From Saccoglossus kowalevskii (Eukaryota > Hemichordata > Enteropneusta > Harrimaniidae), in the NCBI RefSeq assembly GCF_000003605.2, contig NW_003145720.1, forward strand, positions 1 to 51,537: a stretch of DNA of 51,537 bases. Direction: 5' to 3'. This document shows positions 25,411 through 38,051 of the stretch, piece after piece. Both the position numbers and the translations under genes were made by a program. Numbering within the stretch: position 1 is the stretch's first letter; each line of letters starts with the position of its first letter. The notes under the pieces were generated by a model that was not told the DNA's origin, ran no database searches, and was given only the letters and a program-made list of their open reading frames with translations.

Positions 25411-26650
25411 GAAACTGATTCTCTAAACCATGTATGGTGATCTGTTTGCTCCATAGAAACTGATTCTCTAAACCATGTATGGTGATCTGTTTGCTCCATA
25501 GAAACTGATTCTCTAAACCATGTATGGTGATCTGTTTGCTCCATAGAAACCGATTCTCTAAACCATGTATGGTGATCTGTTTGCTCCATAGAAACTGATT
25601 CTCTAAACCATGTATGGTGATGTGTTTGCTCAATAGAAACTGATTCTCTAAACCATGTATGGTGATCTGTTTGCTCCATAGAAACTGATTCTCTAAACCA
25701 TGTATGGTGATCTGTTTGCTCCATAGAAACTGATTCTCTAAACCATGTATGTTGATCTGTTTGCTCCATAGAAACTGATTCTCTAAACCATGTATGGTGA
25801 TGTGTTTGCTCCATAGAAACTGATTCTCTAAACCATGTATGGTGATCTGTTTGCTCCATAGAAACTGATTCTCTAAACCATGTATTGTGATCTGTTTGCT
25901 CCATAGAAACTGATTCTCTAAACCATGTAGGTGATCTGTTGGCTCCATAAAAACTGATTCTCTAAACTATGTATGGTGATCTGTTTGCTCCATAGAAACT
26001 GATTCTCTAAACCATGTATGGTGATCTTTTTGCTCCATAGAAACTGATTCTCTAAACTATGTATGGTGATCTGTTTGCTCCATAGAAACTGATTCTCTAA
26101 ACCATGTATGGTGATCTGTTTGCTCCATAGAAACTGATTCTCTAAACCATGTATGGTGATCTGTTTGCTCCATAGAAACCGATTCTCTAAACCATGTATG
26201 GTGATCTGTTTGCTCCATAGAAACTGATTCTCTAAACCATGTATGGTGATGTGTTTGCTCAATAGAAACTGATTCTCTAAACCATGTATGGTGATCTGTT
26301 TGCTCCATAGAAACTGATTCTCTAAACCATGTATGGTGATCTGTTTGCTCCATAGAAACTGATTCTCTAAACCATGTATGTTGATCTGTTTGCTCCATAG
26401 AAACTGATTCTCTAAACCATGTATGGTGATGTGTTTGCTCCATCGAAACTGATTCTCTAAACCATGTATGGTGATCTGTTTGCTCCATAGAAACTGATTC
26501 TCTAAACCATGTATTGTGATCTGTTTGCTCCATAGAAACTGATTCTCTAAACCATGTAGGTGATCTGTTGGCTCCATAAAAACTGATTCTCTAAACTATG
26601 TATGGTGATCTGTTTGCTCCATAGAAACTGATTCTCTAAACCATGTATGG
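25411..26650. repeat. Tandem 629-bp HOR, two copies
   Basis: GCTCAATAG is at 25631 and 26260, and CTGTTGGCTCC at 25936 and 26565, so the period is 629 bp. Each unit holds AAACCG, GATGTG, GTATGTTGATC and GTATTGTGATC. The second copy has a private CCATCGAAAC near 26444. A third copy of this unit lies at 1952-2580. Confidence 0.88.
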
Positions 26651-27660
26651 TGATCTGTTTGCTCCATAGAACCTGATTCTCTAAACCATGTTTGGTGATC
26701 TGTTTGCTCCATAGAAACTGATTCTCTAAACTATGTAGGTGATCTGTTTGCTCCATAGAAACTGATTCTCTAAACCATGTATGGTGATCTGTTTGCGCCA
26801 TAGAAACTGATTCTCTAAACTACGTATGGTGATCCGTTTGCTCCATAGAAACTGATTCTCTAAACCATGTATGATGATCTGTTTGCTCCATAGAAACTGA
26901 TTCTCTAAACTATGTATGGGTGATATGTTTGCTCCATGGAAACTGATTCTCTAAACCATGTAGGTGATCTGTTTGCTCCATAGAAACTGATTCTCTAAAC
27001 TATGTATGGTGATCTGTTTGCTCCATAGAAACTAATTCTCTAAACCATGTATGGTGATGTGTTTGCTCCATAGAAACTGATTCTCTAAACCATGTATGGT
27101 GATCTGTTTGCTCCATAGAAACTGATTCTCTAAACCATGTACAGTGATCTGTTTGCTCCATAGAAACTGATTCTCTAAACCATGTATGATGATCTGTTTG
27201 CTCCATAGAAACTGATTCTCTAAACTATGTATGGGTGATATGTTTGCTCCATGGAAACTGATTCTCTAAACCATGTAGGTGATCTGTTTGCTCCATAGAA
27301 ACTGATTCTCTAAACTATGTATGGTGATGTGTTTGCTCCATAGAAACTAATTCTCTAAACCATGTATGGTGATGTGTTTGCTCCATAGAAACTGATTCTC
27401 TAAACCATGTATGGTGATCTGTTTGCTCCATAGAAACTGATTCTCTAAACCATGTATAGTGATCTGTTTGCTCCATAGAAACTGATTCTCTAATTCATCT
27501 GTTTGCTCCATAGAAACTGATTCTCTAAACCATGTATGGTGATGTGTTTGCTCCATAGAAACTGATTCTCTAAACCATGTATGGTGATCTGTTTGCTCCA
27601 TAGAAACTGATTCTCTAAACCATGTATGGTTATCTGTTTGCTCCATAGAAACTGATTCTC
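26600..27660. repeat. About 1.05-kb HOR, copy 2 of 3
   Basis: Follows 23820-24880 in order, with GTAGGTGATC near 26733 for GTAAGGTGATC (one base shorter) and CCATGTATGATG for CCACGTATGATG near 27180. Bases 27000-27646 line up with 24222-24868. Confidence 0.82.
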
Positions 27661-29159
27661 TAAACTATGTATGGTGATCTGTTTGCTCCATAGAAACTGA
27701 ATCTCTAAACCATGTATGGTGATCTGTTTGCTCCACAGAAACTGATTCTCTAAACCATGTATGGTGATCTGTTTGCTCCATAGAAACTGATTCTCTAAAC
27801 CATGTATGGTGATCTGTTTGCTACATAGAAACTGATTCTCTAAACTATGTATGGTGATCTGTTTGCTACATAGAAACTGATTCTCTAAACCATGTATGGT
27901 GATCTGTTTGCTCCATAGAAACTGATTCTCTAAACAATGTATGGTGATCTGTTTGCTCCATAGAAACTGATTCTCTAAACTATGTATGGTGATCTGTTTG
28001 CTCCATAGAAACAGATTCTCTAAACCATGTATGGTGATCTGTTTGCTCCATAGAAACTGATTCTCTAAACCATGTATGGTGATCTGCTTGCTTCATAGAA
28101 ACTGATTCTCTAAACCATGAATGGTGATCTGTTTGCTCCATAGAAACTGATTCTCTAAACTATGTATGGTGATCTGTTTGCTCCATAGAAACTGATTCTC
28201 TAAACCATGTATGGTGATTTGTTTGCTCCATAGAAACTGATTCTCTAAACCATGTAGTTGATCCGTTTGCTCCATAAAAACTGATTTTCTAAACCATGTT
28301 TGGTGATCTGTTTGCTCCATAAAAACTGATTCTCTAAACTATGTATGGTGATCTGTTTGCTCCATAGAAACTGATTTTCTAAACCATGCATGGTGATCTG
28401 TTTGCTCCATAGAAACTGATTCTCTAAACTACGTATGGTGATCCGTTTGCTCCATAGAAACTGATTCTCTAAACCATGTATGTTGATCTGTTTGCTCCAT
28501 GGAAACTGATTCTCTAAACCATGTATGGTGATCTGTTTGCTCCATACAAACTGATTCTCTAAACTATGTATGGTGATCTGTTTGCTCCATAGAAACTAAT
28601 TCTCTAAACTATGTATGGTGATCTGTTTGCTCCATAGAAACTGATTCTCTAAACCATGTATGGTGATCTGTTTGCTCCATAGAAACTGATTCTCTAAACC
28701 ATGTATGGTGATCTGTTTGCTCCATAGAAACTGATTCTCTAAACCATGTATAGTGATCTGTTTGCTCCATAGAAACTGATTCTCTAAACCATGTATGGTG
28801 ATCTGTTTGCTCCATAGAATCTGATTCTCTAAACCATGTATGGTGATCTGTTTGCTCCATAGAAACTGATTCTCTAAACCATGTTTGGTGATCTGTTTGC
28901 TCCATAGAAACTGATTCTCTAAACCATGTATGGTGATCTGTTTGCTCCATAGAAACTGATTCTCTAAACCATGTATAGTGATCTGTTTGCTCCATAGAAA
29001 CTGATTCTCTAAATCATGTATGGTGATCTGTTTGCTCCATAGAAACTGATTCTCTAATACATGTATGGTGATCTGTTTGCTCCATAGAAACTGATTCTCT
29101 AAACCATGTATGGTGATCTGTTTGCTCCATAGAAACTGATTCTCTAATTCATGTATGGT

Positions 29160-29880
29160 GATCTGTTTGCTCCATAGAAACTGATTCTCTAAACCATGTA
29201 TGGTGATCTGTTTGCTCCATAGAACCTGATTCTCTAAACCATGTTTGGTGATCTGTTTGCTCCATAGAAACTGATTCTCTAAACTATGTAAGGTGATCTG
29301 TTTGCTCCATAGAAACTGATTCTCTAAACCATGTATGGTGATCTGTTTGCGCCATAGAAACTGATTCTCTAAACCATGTATGATGATCTGTTTGCTCCAT
29401 AGAAACTGATTCTCTAAACTATGTATGGGTGATATGTTTGCTCCATGGAAACTGATTCTCTAAACCATGTAGGTGATCTGTTTGCTCCATAGAAACTGAT
29501 TCTCTAAACTATGTATGGTGATGTGTTTGCTCCATAGAAACTAATTCTCTAAACCATGTATGGTGATGTGTTTGCTCCATAGAAACTGATTCTCTAAACC
29601 ATGTATGGTGATCTGTTTGCTCCATAGAAACTGATTCTCTAAACCATGTATAGTGATCTGTTTGCTCCATAGAAACTGATTCTCTAATTCATCTGTTTGC
29701 TCCATAGAAACTGATTCTCTAAACCATGTATGGTGATGTGTTTGCTCCATAGAAACTGATTCTCTAAACCATGTATGGTGATCTGTTTGCTCCATAGAAA
29801 CTGATTCTCTAAACCATGTATGGTTATCTGTTTGCTCCATAGAAACTGATTCTCTAAACTATGTATGGTGATCTGTTTGC
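29160..29880. repeat. About 1.05-kb HOR, shortened copy 3
   Basis: Same start (AGAACCTG, CATGTTTGG, GTAAGGTG, GCGCCATAG) and same end (GATGTG, 35-bp monomer near 29687, GGTTATC). The CTACGTATGG/GATCCG monomer and the inner part with GTACAGTG are missing. Followed by a T loss at 29921 (GATCTGTTGC). Confidence 0.78.
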
Positions 29881-31868
29881 TCCATAGAAACTGAATCTCT
29901 AAACCATGTATGGTGATCTGTTGCTCCATAGAAACTGATTCTCTAAACCATGTATGGTGATCAGTTTGCTCCATAGAAACTGATTCTATAAACCATGTAT
30001 GGTGATCTGTTTGTTCCATAGAAACTGATTCTCTAAACTATGTATGGTGATCTGTTTGCTCCATAGAAAATGATTCTCTAAACCATGTATGGTGATCTGT
30101 TTGCTCCATAGAAACTGATTCTCTAAACCATGTATGGTGATCTGTTTGCTCCATAGAAACTGATTCTCTAAACTATGTATGGTGATCTGTTTGCTCCATA
30201 GAAACAGATTCTCTAAACCATGTATGGTGATCTGCTTGCTCCATAGAAACTAATTCTCTAAACCATGTATGGTGATCTGTTTGCTCCATAGAAACTAATT
30301 CTCTAAACTATGTATGGTGATCTGTTTGCTCCATAGAAACTGATTCTCTAAACCATGTATGGTGATCTGTTTGCTCCATAGAAACTGATTCTCTAAACCA
30401 TGTATGGTGATTTGTTTGCTCCATAGAAACTGATTCTCTAAACCATGTATAGTGATCTGTTTGCTCCATAGAAACTGATTCTCTAAACCATGTATGGTGA
30501 TCTGTATGCTCCATAGAAACTGATTCTCTAAACCATGTATGGTGATCTGTTTGCTCCATAGAAACTGATTCTCTAAACCATGTATGGTGATCTGTTTGCT
30601 CCATAGAAACTGATTCTCTAATTCAATATATGGTGATCTGTTTGCTCCATAGAAACTGATTCTCTAAACCATGTATGGTGATCTGTTTGCTCCATAGAAA
30701 CTGATTCTCTAAACCATGTTTGGTGATCTGTTTGCTCCATAGAAACTGATTCTCTAAACTATGTATGGGTGATATGTTTGCTCCATGGAAACTGATTCTC
30801 TAAACCATGTAGGAGATCTGTTTGCTCCATAGAAACGGATTCTCTAAACTATGTATGGTGATCTGTTTGCTCCATAGAAACTAATTCTCTAAACTATGTA
30901 TGGTGATCTGTTTGCTCCATAGAAACTGATTCTTTAAACCATGTATGGTGTTCTGTTTGCTCCATAGAAACTGATTCTCTAAACCATGTATGGTGATCAG
31001 TTTGCTCCATAGAAACTGATTCTCTAAACCATGTATAGTGATCTGTTTGTTCCATAGAAACTGATTCTCTAAATCACGTATGGTGATCTGTTTGCTCCAT
31101 AGAAACTGATTCTCTAATTCATGTATGGTGATCTGTTTGCTCCATAGAAACTGATTCTCTAAACCATGTATGGTGATCTGTTTGCTCCATAGAAACTGAT
31201 TCTCTAATTCATGTATGGTGATCTGTTTGCTCCATAGAAACTGATTCTCTAAACCATGTATGGTGATCTGTTTGCTCCATAGAAACTGATTCTCTAAACC
31301 ATGTTTGGTGATCTGTTTGCTCCATAGAAACTGATTCTCTAAACCATGTTTGCTGATCTGTTTGCTCCATAGAAACTGATTCTCTAAACTATGTAAGGTG
31401 ATCTGTTTGCTCCATAGAAACTGATTCTCTAAACCATGTATGGTGATCTGTTTGCGCCATAGAAACTGATTCTCTAAACTATGTATGGTGATCCGTTTGC
31501 TCCATAGAAACTGATTCTCTAAACCATGTATGATGATCTGTTTGCTCCATAGAAACTGATTCTCTAAACTATGTATGGGTGATATGTTTGCTCCATGGAA
31601 ACTGATTCTCTAAACCATGTAGGTGATCTGTTTGCTCCATAGAAACTGATTCTCTAAACTATGTATGGTGATCTGTTTGCTCCATAGAAACTACTTCTCT
31701 AAACCATGTATGGTGATCTGTTTGCTCCATAGAAACTGATTCTCTTAATCATGTAGTTATCTGTTTGCTCCATAGAAACTGATTCTCTAAACCATGTATG
31801 GTGATCTGTTTGCTCCATAGAAACTGATTCTCTAAACCATGTATGGTGATCAGTTTGCTCCATAGAAA

Positions 31869-33215
31869 CTGATTCTATAAACCATGTATGGTGATCTGTT
31901 TGTTCCATAGAAACTGATTCTCTATACCATGTATGGTGATCAGTTTGCTCCATAGAAACTGATTCTCTAAACCATATATGGTGATCTGTTTGCTCCATAG
32001 AAACTGATTCTCTAAACTATGTATGGTGATCTGTTTGCTCCATAGAAACAGATTCTCTAAACCATGTATGGTGATCTGTTTGCTCCATAGAAACTGATTC
32101 TCTAAACCATGTATGGTGATCTGCTTGCTCCATAGAAACTGATTCTCTAAACCATGTATGGTGATCTGTTTGCTCCATAGAAACTGATTCTCTAAACTAT
32201 GTATGGTGATCTGTTTGCTCCATAGAAACTGATTCTCTAAACCATGCATGGTGATTTGTTTGCTCCATAGAAACTGATTCTCTAAACCATGTAGTAGATC
32301 CGTTTGCTCCATAGAAACTGATTCTCTAAACCATGTTTGGTGATCTGTTTGCTCCATAGAAACTGATTCTCTAAACTATGTATGGTGATCTGTTTGCTCC
32401 ATAGAAACTGATTCTCTAAACCATGTATGGTGATCTGTTTGCTCCATAGAAACTGATTCTCTAAACTATGTATGGTGATCCGTTTGCTCCATAGAAACTG
32501 ATTCTCTAAACCATGTATGGTGATCTGTTTGCTCCATGGAAACTGATTCTCTAAACCATGTAGGTGATCTGTTTGCTCCATAGAAACTGATTCTCTAAAC
32601 TATGTATGGTGATCTGTTTGCTCCATAGAAACTAATTCTCTAAACTATGTATGGTGATCTGTTTGCTCCATAGAAACTGATTCTATAAACCATGTATGGT
32701 GATCTGTTTGTTCCATAGAAACTGATTCTCTATACCATGTATGGTGATCAGATTGCTCCATAGAAACTGATTCTCTAAACCATGTATGGTGATCTGTTTG
32801 CTCCATAGAAACTGATTCTCTAAACTATGTATGGTGATCTGTTTGCTCCATAGAAACAGATTCTCTAAACCATGTATGGTGATCTGTTTGCTCCATAGAA
32901 ACTGATTCTCTAAACCATGTATGGTGATCTGCTTGCTCCATAGAAACTGATTCTCTAAACCATGTATGGTGATCTGTTTGCTCCATAGAAACTGATTCTC
33001 TAAACTATGTATGGTGATCTGTTTGCTCCATAGAAACTGATTCTCTAAACCATGTATGGTGATTTGTTTGCTCCATGGAAACTGATTCTCTAAACCATGT
33101 AGGTGATCTGTTTGCTCCATAGAAACTGATTCTCTAAACCATGTTTGGTAATCTGTTTGCTCCATAGAAACTGATTCTCTAAACTATGTATGGTGATCTG
33201 TTTGCTCCATAGAAA
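31869..33215. repeat. 808-bp HOR plus 539-bp short unit
   Basis: GATTCTATAAACC starts fall at 31869, 32677 and 33216. The spacings are 808 bp (16 x 45 + 2 x 44) and 539 bp (11 x 45 + 44), so the second unit has lost six monomers, including one of the 44-bp type. GATCAGATTGC is private to the copies at 32677 and 33216, showing they are sisters. Confidence 0.85.
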
Positions 33216-34553
33216 CTGATTCTATAAACCATGTATGGTGATCTGTTTGTTCCATAGAAACTGATTCTCTATACCATGTATGGTGATCAGATTGCTCCAT
33301 AGAAACTGATTCTCTAAACCATGTATGGTGATCTGTTTGCTCCATAGAAACTGATTCTCTAAACTATGTATGGTGATCTGTTTGCTCCATAGAAACAGAT
33401 TCTCTAAACCATGTATGGTGATCTGTTTGCTCCATAGAAACTGATTCTCTAAACCATGTATGGTGATCTGCTTGCTCCATAGAAACTGATTCTCTAAACC
33501 ATGTATGGTGATCTGTTTGCTCCATAGAAACTGATTCTCTAAACTATGTATGGTGATCTGTTTGCTCCATAGAAACTGATTCTCTAAACCCATGTATGGT
33601 GATTTGTTTGCTCCATAGAAACTGATTCTCTAAACCATGTAGTTGATCCGTTTGCTCCATAGAAACTGATTCTCTAAACCATGTTTGGTAATCTGTTTGC
33701 TCCATAGAAACTGATTCTCTAAACTATGTATGGTGATCTGTTTGCTCCATAGAAACTGATTCTCTAAACCATGTATGGTGATCTGTTTGCTCCATAGAAA
33801 CTGATTCTCTAAACTATGTATGGTGATCCGTTTGCTCCATAGAAACTGATTCTCTAAACCATGTATGGTGATCTGTTTGCTCCATGGAAACTGATTCTCT
33901 AAACCATGTAGGTGATCTGTTTGCTCCATAGAAACTGATTCTCTAAACTATGTATGGTGATCTGTTTGCTCCATAGAAACTAATTCTCTAAACTATGTAT
34001 GGTGATCTGTTTGCTCCATAGAAACTGATTCTCTAAACCATGTATGGTGATCTGTTTGCTCCATAGAAACTGATTCTCTAAACCATGTATGGTGATCTGT
34101 TTGCTCCATAGAAACTGATTCTCTAAACCATGTATAGTGATCTGTTTGCTCCATAGAAACTGATTCTCTAAACCAAGTATGGTGATCTGTTTGCTCCATA
34201 GAAACTGATTCTCTAAACCATGTATGGTGATGTGTTTGCTCCATAGAAACTAATTCTCTAAACCATGTATGGTGATGTGTTTGCTCCATAGAAACTGATT
34301 CTCTAAACCATGTATGGTGATCTGTTTGCTCCATAGAAACTGATTCTCTAATTCATCTGTTTGCTCCATAGAAACTGATTCTCTAAACCATGTATGGTGA
34401 TCTGTTTGCTCCATAGAAACTGATTCTCTAATTCATGTATGGTGATCTGTTTGATCCATAGAAACTGATTCTCTAAACCATGTATGGTGATCTGTTTGCT
34501 CCATAGAAACTGATTCTCTAAACTATGTATGGTGATCTGTTTGCTCCATAGAA

Positions 34554-35093
34554 ACTCATTCTCTAAACCATGTATGGTGATCTGTTTTCTCCATAGAAAC
34601 TGATTCTCTAAACCATGTATGGTGATCTGTTTGCTCCATAGAAACTGATTCTCTAAATTATGTATGGTGATCTGTTTGCTCCATAGAAACTGATTCTCTA
34701 AACTATGTATGGTGATCTGTTTGCTCCATAGAAACTGATTCTCTAAACCATGTATGGTGATCTGTTTGCTCCATAGAAACTGATTCTCTAAACCATGTAT
34801 GGTGATCTGTTTGCTCCATAGAAACTCATTCTCTAAACCATGTATGGTGATCTGTTTTCTCCATAGAAACTGATTCTCTAAACCATGTATGGTGATCTGT
34901 TTGCTCCATAGAAACTGATTCTCTGAATTATGTATGGTGATCTGTTTGCTCCATAGAAACTGATTCTCTAAACTATGTATGGTGATCTGTTTGCTCCATA
35001 GAAACTGATTCTCTAAACCATGTATAGTGATCTCTTTGCTCCATAGAAACTGATTCTCTAAACCATGTATGGTGATCTGTTTGCTCCATAGAA
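34554..35093. repeat. Tandem pair of 270-bp HORs
   Basis: ACTCATTC at 34554 and 34824 with the usual six-monomer order. The second copy has a private CTGAATTATG near 34924 and GATCTC at 35029. Confidence 0.78.
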
Positions 35094-35682
35094 ACTAATT
35101 CTCTAATTCATGTAGAAACTGATTCTCTAAACTATGTATGGTGATCTGTTTGCTCCATAGAAACTGATTCTCTAAACCATGTATGGTGATCTGTTTGCTC
35201 CATAGAAACTGATTCTCTAAACCATATATGGTGATCTGTTTGCTCCATTGAAACTGATTCTCTAAACCATGTATGGTGATCTGTTTGCTCCATAGAAACT
35301 GATTCTCTAAACTATGTATGGTGATCTGTTTGTTCCATAGAAACTGATTCTCTAAACCATTTATGGTGATCTGTTTGCTCCATAGAAACTGATTCTCGAA
35401 ACCATGTATGGAGATCTGTTTGCTTGGGGAGAAGTTAAAATGTACAAGCATAAATTGTTCCATAGAAACTGATTCTCTAAACCATGTATGGTGATATGTT
35501 TGCTCCATAGAAACTAATTCTCTAATTCATGTAGAAATTGATTCTCTAAACTATGTATGGTGATCTGTTTGCTCCATAGAAACTGACTCTCTAAACCATG
35601 TATGGTGATCTGTTTGCTCCATAGAAACTGATTCTCTAAACCATATATGGTGATCTGTTTGCTCCATAGAAACTGATTCTCT
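34993..35682. repeat. Insert-bearing HOR module, copy of 795-1484
   Basis: Matches 795-1484 at offset 34,198 from GTATAGTG/GATCTC through GACTCTC and CCATATATGG. The copies part where this one has CTAAACCATG and the first has CTAAATTATG. Confidence 0.85.
35424..35458 (+). repeat. 35-bp non-monomer segment, copy 5
   Basis: Same segment in the same module as copy 1, offset 34,198, without internal change. Confidence 0.95.
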
Positions 35683-35762
35683 AAACCATGTATGGTGATC
35701 TGTTTGCTCCATAGAAACTGATTCTCTAAACCATGTATGGTGATCAGTTTGCTCCATAGAAA

Positions 35763-37378
35763 CTGATTCTATAAACCATGTATGGTGATCTGTTTGTTCC
35801 ATAGAAACTGATTCTCTATACCATGTATGGTGATCAGTTTGCTCCATAGAAACTGATTCTCTAAACCATGTATGGTGATCTGTTTGCTCCATAGAAACTG
35901 ATTCTCTAAACTATGTATGGTGATCTGTTTGCTCCATAGAAACAGATTCTCTAAACCATGTATGGTGATCTGTTTGCTCCATAGAAACTGATTCTCTAAA
36001 CCATGTATGGTGATCTGCTTGCTCCATAGAAACTGATTCTCTAAACCATGTATGGTGATCTGTTTGCTCCATAGAAACTGATTCTCTAAACTATGTATGG
36101 TGATCTGTTTGCTCCATAGAAACTGATTCTCTAAACCATGCATGGTGATTTGTTTGCTCCATAGAAACTGATTCTCTAAACCATGTAGTTGATCCGTTTG
36201 CTCCATAGAAACTGATTCTCTAAACCATGTTTGGTGATCTGTTTGCTCCATAGAAACTGATTCTCTAAACTATGTATGGTGATCTGTTTGCTCCATAGAA
36301 ACTGATTCTCTAAACCATGTATGGTGATCTGTTTGCTCCATAGAAACTGATTCTCTAAACTATGTATGGTGATCCGTTTGCTCCATAGAAACTGATTCTC
36401 TAAACCATGTATGGTGATCTGTTTGCTCCATGGAAACTGATTCTCTAAACCATGTAGGTGATCTGTTTGCTCCATAGAAACTGATTCTCTAAACTATGTA
36501 TGGTGATCTGTTTGCTCCATAGAAACTAATTCTCTAAACTATGTATGGTGATCTGTTTGCTCCATAGAAACTGATTCTATAAACCATGTATGGTGATCTG
36601 TTTGTTCCATAGAAACTGATTCTCTATACCATGTATGGTGATCAGTTTGCTCCATAGAAACTGATTCTCTAAACCATGTATGGTGATCTGTTTGCTCCAT
36701 AGAAACTGATTCTCTAAACTATGTATGGTGATCTGTTTGCTCCATAGAAACAGATTCTCTAAACCATGTATGGTGATCTGTTTGCTCCATAGAAACTGAT
36801 TCTCTAAACCATGTATGGTGATCTGCTTGCTCCATAGAAACTGATTCTCTAAACCATGTATGGTGATCTGTTTGCTCCATAGAAACTGATTCTCTAAACT
36901 ATGTATGGTGATCTGTTTGCTCCATAGAAACTGATTCTCTAAACCATGTATGGTGATTTGTTTGCTCCATAGAAACTGATTCTCTAAACCATGTAGTTGA
37001 TCCGTTTGCTCCATAGAAACTGATTCTCTAAACCATGTTTGGTAATCTGTTTGCTCCATAGAAACTGATTCTCTAAACTATGTATGGTGATCTGTTTGCT
37101 CCATAGAAACTGATTCTCTAAACCATGTATGGTGATCTGTTTGCTCCATAGAAACTGATTCTCTAAACTATGTATGGTGATCCGTTTGCTCCATAGAAAC
37201 TGATTCTCTAAACCATGTATGGTGATCTGTTTGCTCCATGGAAACTGATTCTCTAAACCATGTAGGTGATCTGTTTGCTCCATAGAAACTGATTCTCTAA
37301 ACTATGTATGGTGATCTGTTTGCTCCATAGAAACTAATTCTCTAAACTATGTATGGTGATCTGTTTGCTCCATAGAAA
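35763..37378. repeat. Two tandem copies of the 808-bp, 18-monomer HOR
   Basis: Units start at 35763 and 36571, each with GATTCTATAAACC. They differ at few sites: CATGCATGG with GATTTG in the first against CATGTATGG in the second, and CATGTTTGGTGATC against CATGTTTGGTAATC. This is the best type example of the HOR. Confidence 0.9.
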
Positions 37379-38051
37379 CTGATTCTCTAAACCATGTATG
37401 GTGATCTGTTTGCTCCATAGAAACTGATTCTCTAAACCATGTATGGTGATCTGTTTGCTCCATAGAAACTGATTCTCTAAACCATGTATAGTGATCTGTT
37501 TGCTCCATAGAAACTGATTCTCTAAACCAAGTATGGTGATCTGTTTGCTCCATAGAAACTGATTCTCTAAACCATGTATGGTGATCTGTTTGCTCCATAG
37601 AAACTGATTCTCTAAACCATGCATGGTGATTTGTTTGCTCCATAGAAACTGATTCTCTAAACCATGTAGTTGATCCGTTTGCTCCATAGAAACTGATTCT
37701 CTAAACCATGTTTGGTGATCTGTTTGCTCCATAGAAACTGATTCTCTAAACTATGTATGGTGATCTGTTTGCTCCATAGAAACTGATTCTCTAAACCATG
37801 TATGGTGATCTGTTTGCTCCATAGAAACTGATTCTCTAAACTATGTATGGTGATCCGTTTGCTCCATAGAAACTGATTCTCTAAACCATGTATGGTGATC
37901 TGTTTGCTCCATGGAAACTGATTCTCTAAACCATGTAGGTGATCTGTTTGCTCCATAGAAACTGATTCTCTAAACTATGTATGGTGATCTGTTTGCTCCA
38001 TAGAAACTAATTCTCTAAACTATGTATGGTGATCTGTTTGCTCCATAGAAA
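37379..38051. repeat. 673-bp, 15-monomer variant HOR
   Basis: Its right half, from GTAGTTGATCCG through the 300-bp core, matches the 808-bp unit. Its left half is replaced by CCATG, GTATAGTG and CCAAGTATGG monomers from another HOR family. The spacing between cores, 36984 to 37657, is 673 bp (13 x 45 + 2 x 44). It looks like a recombinant HOR. Confidence 0.8.
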
